Source: Eumeta japonica
Lineage: Eukaryota; Arthropoda; Insecta; Lepidoptera; Psychidae
NCBI GenBank assembly: GCA_005406025.1
Contig: BGZK01000212.1
Location: 496,001-560,000 of the forward strand
Length of the DNA: 64,000 nt
Direction: 5' to 3'
Part shown: positions 1 to 10,983 of the stretch, piece after piece
Layout of the letters: every line of letters begins with the position of its first letter
Position numbering within the stretch: the stretch's first letter is position 1
Made by a program: the position numbers and the translations under genes
Notes under the pieces: model-generated
Seen by the model: only the letters and a program-made list of their open reading frames with translations
What the model was told of the DNA's origin: nothing
The model's database searches: none

Positions 1-177
1 AATATACATAATATACATGTATACTTTTTTTGACGTATGTCACCTCAATACACTTTTTCACGGAACCCAACGGCAATTTTGAACAATAGATAGATAGCTA
101 TGGAAATTCTTCGGTATTATAAAAAGTTCTAATTGAAAAACCGTTTTAAGGAATAGGGACACTTTCTGTTTTTGACC

Positions 178-223
178 GACCATTTGGGTGATTGTGTAGA
201 GACATACAATCACCCGAATGGTC
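178..223. repeat. 20-bp stem-loop
   Basis: Arms 178-197 and 204-223 are inverted copies with two mismatches around a 6-nt loop. There is no gene context. It could be a foldback element remnant or a structured RNA. Confidence 0.6.
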
Positions 224-736
224 CAATCCCAATAGAGGCATTCGGTCAACAGGACGACCGTACGTTAGCATTGACAAGATTCCCGTCAGTTTCTTTTAAT
301 TTTTAAACTTTTATTCGAATATTTGTGCTTATTAGATATGATCTAAGTAAATATATTCTAAATTGATCGGTTCCCGAATCAACGGGTATTCGGTCGCAAT
401 AACCGGGCAACCCCGAGCGGCCATTCGACGGAAGCAGAGAAACGCGGTAACATGTGTTTGTAATTACCATCTAAACAACGAAATAAAAAACCTGCTAGGA
501 CTTATTTGTATATTGTAATAAACGAGTACCGGTAAAGACTTATTATTATTATTAAATGACTTATAATAATTCAGAAGTGGTATAGAAATTCACTACTTGG
601 TGAATACGTCCATATTATGATCTATTATTTCATTTCGGCATCAAGGTTTGAAATAAATATAAATCGACAACTTAATTTTAAATAAACTGAAACCATCTCG
701 TGCTGCTTTCGAATAATAACGATAATATAGTTTGGA

Positions 737-783
737 CCATAATGGCTAAACTACACCATCGTTATGTACTTTAGCCATTATGG
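737..783. repeat. 14-bp perfect stem-loop
   Basis: ccataatggctaaa at 737-750 is exactly inverted at 770-783, with a 19-nt loop. Confidence 0.6.
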
Positions 784-1042
784 CCATTATTACGGTCATA
801 TACAAACTTCAGATAAGTATTCCACGAGTGAATGAGATGAATATTGAGCATTAGAAGTCGAATAATTGTAAGATTTATTCTTTATAATATTTTTACTAAG
901 TTTATAAGTTATTTATGAGCAGTAAGAAATAAGAGTGAAATTTATTGATTAGAAAATATTAAATTACAATTTTATAGTTAAAAAAGGACAAGAACAAGTA
1001 CAAAATACTTAAATGCAATATAGATATACCTACTAGAAGAAG

Positions 1043-1098
1043 GTGAGAATAGTATGCAAGAAGGCATCGCATACTAATCTCACTATTCGATGCCTTCT
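1043..1098. repeat. Two overlapping alternative hairpins
   Basis: 1043-1057 pairs with 1069-1083 (one mismatch), and 1059-1069 pairs perfectly with 1088-1098. The arms interleave, so the two stems are either alternatives or a pseudoknot-like fold. Confidence 0.5.
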
Positions 1099-1833
1099 CC
1101 CAAGGCTTCGTAATGTGCAAGCCTACACGTAAAACACTCAGATGAGAGCAAGTATTATACAATGTACAATACAGATACACACCCACGCGTGCTTTCTCGC
1201 TTTAGCTCGACAATGTACAGGTGCACAAAAAAGTACAATCCCTAGTAGACGAGAGTGGATAGGGTACGAATGTATTCCATCTCATTCTCGTGCAGGCTTG
1301 ATCCTTCATATTTACATGTTTGTCTCTGTTGTGATGCATTTTCGTTTTATGGAGTTTCAAATCACCATGATACTACAGAAATTTCACTTTTAAAAAAAAA
1401 TCAGAAAAGATAATTGATAAAGTGATAAAAACTAGACCATAATCGTTATCGCATCTAAACACTTCTGAGATCCATATGGCATATTTATACAAATATCTTT
1501 ACAAAGTAAAGGTAAAAAATTTTGATTAGCGTAATGAAAGTTCAGACGACTTTGAGTATCATAACACTTTAAATGTGTGTCATAATAAGCTTTTCCTTTT
1601 ATAATAATTTCAACTTATCTCTTTTAAAATAAGACCATTACATCATTATAAACGTGGACATTTAAGTAATAACTGACATACGGATTTTTTTTTTAAATGT
1701 TCTTACACAGCTTCCCAATCGTAAACTGCATAGAAATTGGGTTCTGCCGCTGTGTTTTTGGATTATAGATTACGATATCGCGATATCAATACTGTTTGTC
1801 AATATTTCTGAAGTTAATCGAACTTGAATTCCT

Positions 1834-1850
1834 ACTGTTCATTATCGTCG
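1834..1850 (+). repeat. 17-bp direct repeat, left copy (possible target-site duplication)
   Basis: actgttcattatcgtcg occurs here and again at 6743-6759, bracketing the retrotransposon. Base composition turns GC-rich immediately after 1850. A target-site duplication is the simplest reading, although the right copy lies inside structured sequence that may be the element's own 3' UTR. Confidence 0.6.
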
Positions 1851-2137
1851 GCGTGGCCTGTGGTGCTGACGTCACCGTGTGTGGCGCCCCCCTGGTGTCG
1901 TCACGCGCGTGCTGTGTCCTGCGGGCGACGGCCGCCGCTGCATCAGAGACCGATAAGTCTAGTCGATAAGAGTTAGAGACAGTAAGAGTGACAATTAGCT
2001 AATAAGACTTTTCAGGAACCATAGATTACCTTTAACTAGGTTAAGTCTTTTTTGCTTTTATCTTCTGTTTATTTGCATTTATTTGATTTGTGTACTGCTG
2101 TTGCTGTTCAGTTTTCCTTCCCAACAGCACAGGTGTT

Positions 2138-3472
2138 ATGGCGGACAAGGACGAGGCGAGCGTTTTTACGCCCCGCCAATCTTTGTGCCGTACCCCACCT
2201 AGCGGTGTAACGATCTTGGAGGACCTCCCAGGATCTGCAACTGGCGCTAGTAAGTGCCAGCGTGAAAGCCCAGGAGAGCTCATTCCTGCGATGCGCCCAC
2301 GGCGCGATAGCGAACAACGCGAAGATGAGGGCGACGGTGATACAGCTGCGGGCGATGAAAGCGCTGAGCGAATTTTGCGCCGAGCCTCGAAAGAGGAGCT
2401 AATGAACCGGACTCATGAGGCCGTTAAGTCCATCTTTTCAGTTGTCACTGGCCCCGGCTCCAAACTTAACAAGTCGGATACAAATAGTATTGCCACGTGC
2501 GGCCATGATATCCTAGCCATTGTAGCGGCCCTTAATCTTAGACTCGCTGAAGCGGAGCTAGCTGCCGCCAGCGCCAAACTTGAAGCGGCAAGAGCAGTTC
2601 GAGCGACAGGCGACGGGGGAGCTGTGGCTTCGCAGACGCGTACCTATGCTTCGGCCCTGAAGTTGGCGGGAAGTGATAAAAGGGCGACTAAAGAGATCAG
2701 AAAGCCGGAAGCCGGTCCAGTGATGGCTATTTATCCTGCTGCCGAGCAAGAAGATTCCATTAAGACAGCGGAAGACACCAAGAGAATCCTCAAGAGCGCT
2801 ATGGACCCGACGGTTATGCAGGTGCAGGTCACGAAGATTCGCAAGGTAGGTCGAGCGGGTGTGGTTGTTCAGACCACCTCTGAAGAATCAGCTGAGAAGA
2901 TAAAGCGCGCGGTGCCACCTACCCTCCGGGTAACGGTACCGCGTAGCAGGAAGCCACTTGTGGCATTGCGGAATATGCTGGGCAATCCCCAGAACGATGA
3001 GGTGCTTAACGGCGTGTTTGAGCAGAACCTCAGAGTCAAGCACCCGACATGGACGGCGGACAGATTCAAGGCAGCGTGTCGAGTCGCCTTTAAGAAGTCG
3101 CGGCGAGATCGAAACATCACAACTGTCGTCCTGGAGTGCACCTCGGAGCTGCGCGACGTTCTCGTTGCCCTAGATCGTCTGTTTATAGGTTGGGAGTCAG
3201 TTGTGGTCTGCGACTACATAGACGTGACCTGCTGCCACAACTGTCAGCAGTACGGCCATCCTGCGGCGCACTGTAGATCCAAGGAAACCGTGTGCGGTAA
3301 GTGTGGAGATGCGGGCCATAAGGCGGCTGACTGCAAGGCGGCGGCCTCGCGCTGCGCTACCTGTCATCGGTTCGGACGCCGTGATGCCGAGCAGCACAGC
3401 ACTGCGTCGCGGGATTGCCCCGCTAGGCGTTACGCGGAGGAGCGGTTCCTATCCGTCACTAATTATGGGTAG
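2138..3472 (+). CDS. Retrotransposon ORF1 (gag-like nucleic-acid-binding protein)
   Basis: ORF1 of the LINE, 444 residues if started at the ATG at 2138. An in-frame ATG at 2090 would add 16 residues, but its Cys-rich leader looks non-coding and 2138 has the better start context (G at +4). The middle is an Ala/Glu/Lys-rich region. The C-terminal part carries three zinc knuckles; numbered from the 2090 start these are C382-x2-C385-x4-H390-x4-C395, C402-x2-C405-x4-H410-x4-C415, and a stretched third one, C422-x2-C425 with H436 and C443. In this family ORF1 binds the element RNA to form the ribonucleoprotein particle. The stop at 3470-3472 overlaps the ORF2 start by 8 nt. The frame is unbroken. 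Confidence 0.85.
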   Translation: MADKDEASVFTPRQSLCRTPPSGVTILEDLPGSATGASKCQRESPGELIPAMRPRRDSEQREDEGDGDTAAGDESAERILRRASKEELMNRTHEAVKSIFSVVTGPGSKLNKSDTNSIATCGHDILAIVAALNLRLAEAELAAASAKLEAARAVRATGDGGAVASQTRTYASALKLAGSDKRATKEIRKPEAGPVMAIYPAAEQEDSIKTAEDTKRILKSAMDPTVMQVQVTKIRKVGRAGVVVQTTSEESAEKIKRAVPPTLRVTVPRSRKPLVALRNMLGNPQNDEVLNGVFEQNLRVKHPTWTADRFKAACRVAFKKSRRDRNITTVVLECTSELRDVLVALDRLFIGWESVVVCDYIDVTCCHNCQQYGHPAAHCRSKETVCGKCGDAGHKAADCKAAASRCATCHRFGRRDAEQHSTASRDCPARRYAEERFLSVTNYG

Positions 3473-6400
3473 GCTAGCACCACTTCGCGTCGGGCAAATC
3501 AACTTGGGCGGTTCGATGGTTGCTACGCGAGAGCTCGCTGAGGTTGCTCGGCGAGAACGAATGGATGTCGTGCTGGTTCAAGAGCAGTATGCTGCGGCTG
3601 ACGATATCATCCAGACGGGAGCAGACTCCAAGGCGGGTTTGCTGCTGGTTAAGACCGATATTGCTGTGACCACTCTGGCGCACATGTCGAACTCCCACTG
3701 CATGGTAGTACACGTCGGACCGTGTGACCTGTACCTCGTCTCGTGTTACTTTCAATATGGCGATAGGATTGATCCACATCTGGACCATCTGGGACGCGTG
3801 CTGACTGGTCTACGGGGACGTCGGATTCTGATTGGAGTGGACTGTAATGCCCACTCCCCGATGTGGCATTGTGAGCGTCGACATTATGTTGGAAGAGGCT
3901 CCGAGGCCGAGTACAGGAGACAGCAGGTTGAAGGATTTATCCTAGGACTGAACCTCATACTTCACAACCGCGAGAATCAGCCGGCCACGTTCGCGGGCCC
4001 TCGTGGCGAGTCGAACGTCGACCTCACGATGTCCACGCGCGGCGTGGATGTGCGGGACTGGAGAGTCTTGGATGGAGCCGGTTCCAGTGATCATCGACTA
4101 ATTACCTGTCGGGTCGGCGGCGCGGATAGTACCGTCGCGCGCGCGGAACCGGTGGAAGAGCCTGTGCGTTTTCGGGACCGCGGCGTGGACTGGGATGCCT
4201 TTGAAAGAATGATTCAATTTAGAATGGGCGACATCCGGTGGGGGGCTACGGCTGCGCAGGTGGCCGAGTCCTTCAGCGATGTCGTTGAGCAAGTGGCGAA
4301 AGAATGCTTGGGTGTGAGAAAGCACAGATCTTATTACGGATATGAATGGTGGAATGAGGAATTGGACAAACTGAGAGTGGTAACTGCGCGTAAAAGGAAA
4401 GTATGGCAGAGAATGAAAGTGATTGGGGGGTACCGGGAGGCTGCCGCTAGGGCGGAATTCCAGAAAAGCAGGGGCCGGTATCGTTGGACAATGAGAGAGG
4501 TACAGAGAGCGCACTTCGTCAAAATCGCCGAGAGCGGTAATGCTGATCCGTGGGGTATCGCTTACCGAGCTGCTACGGGCAGATGTACTGCTCCGCGTAA
4601 TGTTATCAATGGGCTGGCCTTGGCGGAGGGCTATGCCGATGACACTTCCGGTGCCATGAGCGGGATGCTGCGGGCTCTCTGCCCAGATGATGACCTAACC
4701 AAGGACACCAGATATCATGCTCTGGTCAGAATTATGGCGACCATGGTTCCCTCCGGCAGGGATGTTTCGAATGTTGGCAGTGTTGAGCTGGGCAGAATAG
4801 TCGGGTCCCTGCCCAATACCGCCCCGGGATTGGACGGGATCAGCGCTGTAATAGTTAAGCATGTGTGGAAGGCGGTTCAACCGGAGTTTGTCAGAGTGTA
4901 TGAGGGATGTATACAGGAGGGAGTGTTTCCGAAGGTCTGGAAGAGCGGTCGCCTGCTTGTTATTCCTAAGGGCAATGGCAGGCCGGCGACCGATCCGAAA
5001 GCTTACCGGCCTATCACCCTGCTGCCGGTACTAGGTAAAATACTTGAAAGAATCTTCCTGGGATTAGCCAAACAGCTGACTAACAACATCAACGAACAGC
5101 AGCACGGATTTCGGGTTGGTAGATCGACGGCCACTGCGCTGGAGGGCATCCTGGGAGTGGTGAGGGGATCGGCTGCCAAATACGTGCAGCTGATATTTCT
5201 CGACATCTCGGGTGCCTTCGATAATGCGTGGTGGCCAATGGTGTTGGTTAAGGCGAAGCGGGGAGGTCTCCCGCCGAACCTTTATAGACTTCTAAATGAC
5301 TATTTCAATGACCGTAGGGTAGGGTTCTTCGTTGGCTCGGAGGTGGCGTGAAAGCGGTCCACAATGGGATGTCCCCAGGGCTCTGTCCTGGGCCCCGCTT
5401 TGTGGAACACTCTGCTGGATGACCTGCTGGGGCTCCCATTCCCGGCCGGTGTTAAAACCGTGGCATACGCCGATGATGTCACTGTCCTGGTGGAGGCACC
5501 GTCTCGTGCCGAAATCGAGCGGCGGTCCAACGCGGCCTTAGACCTGATGCAGAAATGGGGCGGGCGTAACCGGTTGATGTTCTCACCGGCGAAGTCCTGC
5601 ACCATGACTGTTAAGGGTAGGCTGCAACGTCCGCCGACCGTGAGGATGGGCGGCGGCTCCATCCGTTCGGTGGCGACAGCCACAGTGCTGGGAGTGGTTT
5701 TGGACGAACACCTCTCGTTTGCGCAACATGCGCTAACCATTGGTGAGAGGGCGTCGAAGAGCTTTGGCAAGGTATCTAGAGTCTCGACTGCATCGTGGGG
5801 GATGAGGTACCCTTCCCTCAAGACTATTTACCGTGCGACATACGTGACCACCTTGACATACGCGGCGGGGTGCTGGTACGGACGAGCGTCTATGCACGTA
5901 GTCCGCAGTGCCCTACTGCGGACACAGCGACCTTCACTGATCCTACTGACCAAGGCGTATAGGACGGTGAGCACGGCGGCGCTGCCGGTTCTGGCCGGGG
6001 TGCTGCCGGCTCACTACGAAGTAACAATAGCCGGCAGGACGGATGGGCAGCGTAGCGGACTTACCAGAGCCGAAGTATGGGCTTTTAGGCGGCGAGCCAA
6101 GGAAGAGGCAGTGATCGAATGGCAGAGGGAATGGGATGAAGGGACGAAAGGACGAGAACTGTACCGTTTCTTCCCGGAGGTATCGGCTCGACTCAGTTTC
6201 GACTGGATAGAGCCGGACTATGAAACTTCGCAGCTCCTCACGGGCCATGGGTGTTTCCGTAAGAGACTGCATGACATGGGACTGAATGAAAGTAGTGTGT
6301 GCCTGTGCGGACAGACTGACGAGGAGATGCACCACGTACTGTGGACGTGTCCTCTATATGACGACATCCGGAATGAAATGTTGAGCGGTTTGGAGGCGAT

Positions 6401-6509
6401 ACAGGTAGGCCCGGTGTCCTACGCGGATCTCGTTGGTTCACAGGCGAACTTCCGAAGGTTGAGAGAGTACGCGCGTGCTTGGCACAGATTGCGCGGCGGT
6501 CAAATATAA
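3465..6509 (+). pseudogene. Retrotransposon ORF2 (endonuclease-reverse transcriptase), one in-frame TGA
   Basis: ORF2 is 1014 codons from the ATG at 3465. The N-terminal endonuclease shows QINL (about residue 11), E40 in VQEQY, the D126-x-N128-x-H130 motif and SDH at 208-210. Reverse transcriptase blocks follow: the fingers (PKGNGRP, AYRPITLL), QHGFR, FLDISGAFD, GCPQGS, then the catalytic YADD at 668-671. The C-terminus has a zinc motif with C946, C948, H956/H957 and C962. Codon 629 (5349-5351) is TGA, just before GCPQGS, and the frame stays open on both sides. The stop cuts the protein before the YADD core, so this copy should be inactive unless the stop is read through. One C-to-T change of an Arg codon would explain it. 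Confidence 0.85.
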
Positions 6510-6742
6510 TGAAGAGGTACGGCAAATAAGAAGATCAAGGATAAGCTCGGCAGCGAAGACTGTTATGTGGTGTACAAGCCCTATTAAGGGAGAGTTGTTA
6601 CAAGGGACACGGAACTGAAATATAGAAATAACTTGTAAGAAGCATGAAGAGTCGCGGGATTAGATTTAATCGGTGTCTCGCGGCGCTTCTGCGATTCGGC
6701 CCATATGACCTAGATGTCGGAGGGGCCATGGGAGGTGGTGGG

Positions 6743-6759
6743 ACTGTTCATTATCGTCG
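6743..6759 (+). repeat. 17-bp direct repeat, right copy
   Basis: This is identical to 1834-1850. See that entry for the two readings. Confidence 0.6.
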
Positions 6760-6781
6760 TAAATGACATCTAGGATTCGTC

Positions 6782-6806
6782 CCTGAAGGACTGGCAGTCC
6801 TTCAGG
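6782..6806 (+). repeat. Perfect 11-bp stem-loop in the LINE tail
   Basis: cctgaaggact at 6782-6792 pairs with 6796-6806 around the loop ggc. It may be a terminal RNA structure of the retrotransposon. Confidence 0.65.
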
Positions 6807-6910
6807 AATCAGTAGTACAGGTGTAGTTTTTGTAGCCCCTAATAAGTATGTTGAACATCGTGGAGTATCCGAATTTGATATCCGTATTGTTATATTTGTA
6901 AAAAAAAAAC

Positions 6911-9900
6911 ACTTTTATTCAACTGTTACTTAAACAAAAAAGGTCTAAATACAATAACATAAAAAAATGTATATTGCCCCATTATAACAACGACGCGAGC
7001 GCCGCGCAGTCCTTAGGCGAATTCATATTAAAATGCTAGTAAACACAATTTGGGAAAAACGTGATCAAACTTCTGCTTTGACTTTGGTGGCTGCCGAGTC
7101 ACGTCTGCAGAATAAGAGAGGGTATTGCCATGTATTTAAAACTGAATTTAGATTTAAATACGCCAGTGCTTCCACGGCTAAAGGGCTGGCTGATGAAATT
7201 TTATTGCCTCGGTCTATTGTTCTGTTACATCGAATAAAATGAAACAGTGGCTCTTACACCACTGCCCTTTATCTGCAAAATTTCCACTATTCTATTTTTT
7301 ATTAACAATGCAGGAAATACAGAAATTTAAATATAAATGACGTTTTTTTTTAATTTTAATTAATTTGTTTTTTTTTTAATTTTTAATTAGAAATTTAAAT
7401 AAATATATACATATACGTATGAGTAATAAAAAGAAGAACAGTTTATCTTATTATAGGAAAGTGGTACAGGAATTTAAACATGGTAAACTCTTAATAGTAT
7501 AAAATGATGATATTTTAATATCCTTAATTGCCAAATAATATATCATATGTCTACATTTTATTAATTAGGTGAAAAGAAAACAGTCTGAAGAAATCAGTTT
7601 GAAGAAACAAGTTTGACTTTTATTTTAATTTCGACAAGATGTGATATTAGCTTTGTTGGTTTTCTAGATATAATTAAACATGTACATTTGTCAAAAGGAA
7701 ACCAACTATTAAGCTGTTAAAGGTCCGTCCTTTCAACTTTGGGTAAGTTGCGAGAATCAGCTTTGTCAGAGTTACCTTTAATATTCGAATAGGAAAAGTT
7801 GGTCGTTAAATAGTTATTCAAAAATGTAAAAAAGAACATTTAGCTAAGTGTAGAATAATTTTATTCTACATTTTGTTCTACATACTTTAATTTTGGTATC
7901 GGTACCAAAATCTAATCAGCTTTTTGTAGCGGTAGAATATTCTAAAGAAACGTTATTTAAAAAAAATCTAAAAAAGTTATTTGTAAGATTCCTTAAAATC
8001 TACCAATTAAAATAAATTCAACGTTTCAGGAAGTATAAGTTGAGTCTAATCCTTTCGATTGTCGCAAACTGTGCTTCGATTGGTGAATCCGTTCAAAAAT
8101 TATGAAAGGTTTACACACACACGCACGCATAATTTTCATAGCGGGAAGTTAGAAAATTGTCTAAAAAACCAGAAAATTGGTAATCGGAAACATGAAACAA
8201 ATTTAAGTCATATCTTTTTATATAGCATCTTAAACGAGAATACGAGCCACCAGAAAGTAAATTGTCTCCGCCGCCCGTGGGCACTCACAGCCCGTCACTT
8301 GTGTGCGTTGCTAGCCTTTAAAGAAGAAATAAGAAATCTGATAAGCGAGAAACTTTTAGAAAGAAACAGGATATCAAAAAAAAAAAGAGGGAGTGGGCAA
8401 CCGAACCTATAGCTCACTGGACGAGACGCAACAGCCGAAGCTGCTACTTCACCTCTGTATTGTGTGAGAATGTGGTATCTCACCGATCGGGCCGGCCCAT
8501 TTTCGTGTTGAAGACAAGTTGGTCACAGCGTGGCCCTGCTACATAATTAGGTACGTTGAATAATCAATCACTTCTAAATCATAACTTATACCCAGCGAAG
8601 CTGATAATCGAAAACATATTTGAAATTGAGTCTCAATCTTATAAAACATTTAAACGTCAAAATATTTAAATACGTTTCATTTCCGTCTATTTTCTTAAAT
8701 AAATATGCAAAACTACCCAAATGTTATTTTTTCGTTAATACTTATTGCGAGAACGGATTTTGATCAAACAAGTAGCCAAGCATTAAGTTATAATTCTAGA
8801 CAGTAAATTTGATTGGCCTTAATAGTAAACAAACGATATTTAAAAAAGTAAAAAAATTCAATGCGATCTTAACAAACCTTGTCTGGATTAACTTCTTTAT
8901 TACATGAGAAGCAAATATTTAATTGTTGTGCCAACGATCACGTCATCTGGTTCATAGCTACAAAATGAAATACGAAACGAAGCTGGGATATACCTACAAA
9001 CATATTTCAAATAATTCCTTTGTATGGTCTATACGTACACGAAAATTTTTAAATGTTGTACTTACCTTTTTATGGTAATATATTTGGAAGAATGCTGGTA
9101 ATCCTTTTTTTTTTGTACATAGTACAATCTGTTGGTAAATAACCAAACTATCTACAAAGAAAAGTGGTTGACAGTAGAGTTACGTATATTTTATTATAAA
9201 AAAAAACCCAGATGGCATTTTTGATGAAAAATCATCTTCTGTACAAAAAAGTCTTTAATTTTATATTCGGTGTGTATTTTATGAGTAAAAGATAAACTGC
9301 TTTATATAATATTCCGTCAATGTCTAATTATAATTCAATCATGTTATTATATTTTATACAAAAAAATATCATAAAGATATTTTTTTAAAAACCTAAAGAG
9401 TTCTTTTATTAATAATTTAAATACCTCAACTAAACTATAATTCAGACATCTAAGTGTATATAAATCAGTGAAAGAATTATTTATTTTCAACCACGGGAAG
9501 AATTGAAAATAAAAAGTGTTTTAATGTAATTAATAAAAAAAAAGCATGAGTTAGGTATGAGAAAAGTTTCAAATGCATAAATTAAAATCCTTTCATACTA
9601 ATTATACTTGTGCTAAATTAGTAGCGAGACCAAAACTGCATAAATATAACATATTTTTTCGAAATTCTTACTAGAATGAACATTACTAACAACATGGATG
9701 ATAAATTAACAATGTTGAACATTTTTGTCTAACTGTCACAAAACAAAGTTAATTCTATTAGAACGCAGCTTACAATCCTTAATCTCGATATGGGAAGTTC
9801 AACTTTTAACGAAATAATAGATCATGCGTTACCTTGTCTTTAAGAAACTAACAAATTACACGGTATTATTGGTTCAATAGTATGCACCATCATACCGAGT

Positions 9901-10983
9901 TACCAGTTCTGCGCGATTACCAATTAGTGGGCAGTAACCTATTGATGATGGAAAGATAGGAAATACCTATTGTCAAATTGTTTGCATTCTGGGGTTTCAT
10001 TGACCTACTACATTGCGTTTAAAATTTTATTTCAATTCAACACTGATGAATCTGTGGTAGTGAAAGGTCGTTGGTGGTACCACCTGATTACCGTCAGATA
10101 TCTCTTCGCAGGCGCGCTGTATCAGACCTATTAGCCCCGCGATCGAGTCGAGCCTCCGGAAAATGCACCCACCCAGTGGTTTTACCACAAAAACTAATAA
10201 ATAGTTCAGGACCTTCTGATATTAGGCGAAATTTACTTCTAATGGCTGGTAGTGTTTTTATTAATGGACATCAAAAACAAAAAAAAATGTGATCATTTCC
10301 CATTTAAATATCGCACTCAATAACTTAGTGACGGTAATAAAGTTACCATGCAATTTTTATGTCTTCATAAAATATAGGGTGAAACTAAATCATTACAAAC
10401 AGCCTCTATTTGGGATTATTGTCTCATTTTAATGAGTATCAGAAAACTATTGCGCAGACGACGAATTCTATCAATTATATCTTTTTAATTGGGTAGAAAC
10501 GCATATTATTCATTTTCTTAAATCAGGAAAAAATTTTTTTTCAAATATAATAATGTTTTAGATAGAGGCTTACTGTCTTATTCAGAGTCGCTAGTATAAC
10601 TTTAAAACGTACTTAGACAACAGCTTAACGCGAGTTTACAAAAAATCTATTTAGAAATCTTGTTTAATTTATAAACACTGTTTAAGCCTCGTTTAGCCGT
10701 CATACAATAGTTAAACATAGGCAAAGTATGTATAACAGTGTTCTAAAGATTGTTTTACAGAATAATTGACATAGGTTGCCAAAAGTTAGTAAAAAGAGGT
10801 TAGTAATAATAAATAGTATACTGAGAAAACGTTTAATATTAGCTTAACTAAAATAAATCTACATACAAAATCAAAGGAAGTTTGACAGCAAATATTACCT
10901 ATATAAAAATAAAATTTCAGATCTAATCTAATTACATGTAATATTTAGCTAAGATATTATATAACACATAATACATATATATA
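6911..10983. other. Intergenic, no gene seen
   Basis: AT-rich sequence with short chance frames only. It includes a dispersed repeat module at 8412-8510 and a GC-richer patch near 10060-10200 that looks like old repeat sequence. No exon with both splice sites and a recognisable product was found. Confidence 0.55.
8412..8510 (+). repeat. Dispersed repeat module, copy 1
   Basis: This ~100-bp stretch aligns with 45650-45745 by eye; shared words include gcaacagc, acttcac and gtgtgg(t). The preceding 150 bp also share a short module (ccgcccatg-like). It is probably a SINE or non-autonomous element common in the host. The family is not identified. Confidence 0.5.

Larger units (their letters stand above)
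1..1833. other. AT-rich non-coding flank with stem-loops
   Basis: No gene is supported here. The stretch is AT-rich and the open frames are short and unlike known proteins. Inverted repeats stand out: 178-197 with 204-223 (20 bp, two mismatches, 6-nt loop), 737-750 with 770-783 (14 bp, perfect), and an overlapping pair at 1043-1098. They may be relics of small foldback elements. Confidence 0.6.
1851..6742 (+). mobile_element. R1/I-type non-LTR retrotransposon, near full length
   Basis: The element has a GC-rich 5' leader (1851-2137), ORF1 with zinc knuckles, an overlapping ORF2 with an apurinic-type endonuclease followed by reverse transcriptase, then a 3' UTR. ORF2 has no RNase H that I can see and ends with a CCHC-type zinc motif, which fits the R1 group of site-preferring LINEs. 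A 17-bp direct repeat flanks 1851-6742. The 3' end could instead lie at the A-run near 6900-6909, because hairpins continue across 6742. Coding capacity is intact except for a single TGA in ORF2, so insertion looks recent. Confidence 0.8.
6510..6910 (+). other. Retrotransposon 3' UTR and/or 3' junction
   Basis: Non-coding tail after ORF2. It contains an inverted pair at 6709-6718 and 6765-6774 (10 bp), a perfect 11-bp stem with a 3-nt loop at 6782-6806, and an A-run at 6900-6909. Stem-loops and a short A-run at the 3' end suit LINE RNA recognition by its own reverse transcriptase, but the 17-bp direct repeat at 6743-6759 argues for an earlier end. Confidence 0.5.

Noticed and set aside
4098..4514. 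138-codon minus-strand frame inside the LINE
   Set aside because: Shadow of ORF2 in GC-richer sequence.
8059..8412. 117-codon plus-strand frame
   Set aside because: Lys/Asn-rich composition follows the AT bias, and it runs into a dispersed repeat; no protein family recognised.
10071..10292. 73-codon frame in a GC-richer patch
   Set aside because: Looks like repeat sequence with a fortuitous frame; no domain or splice partners.
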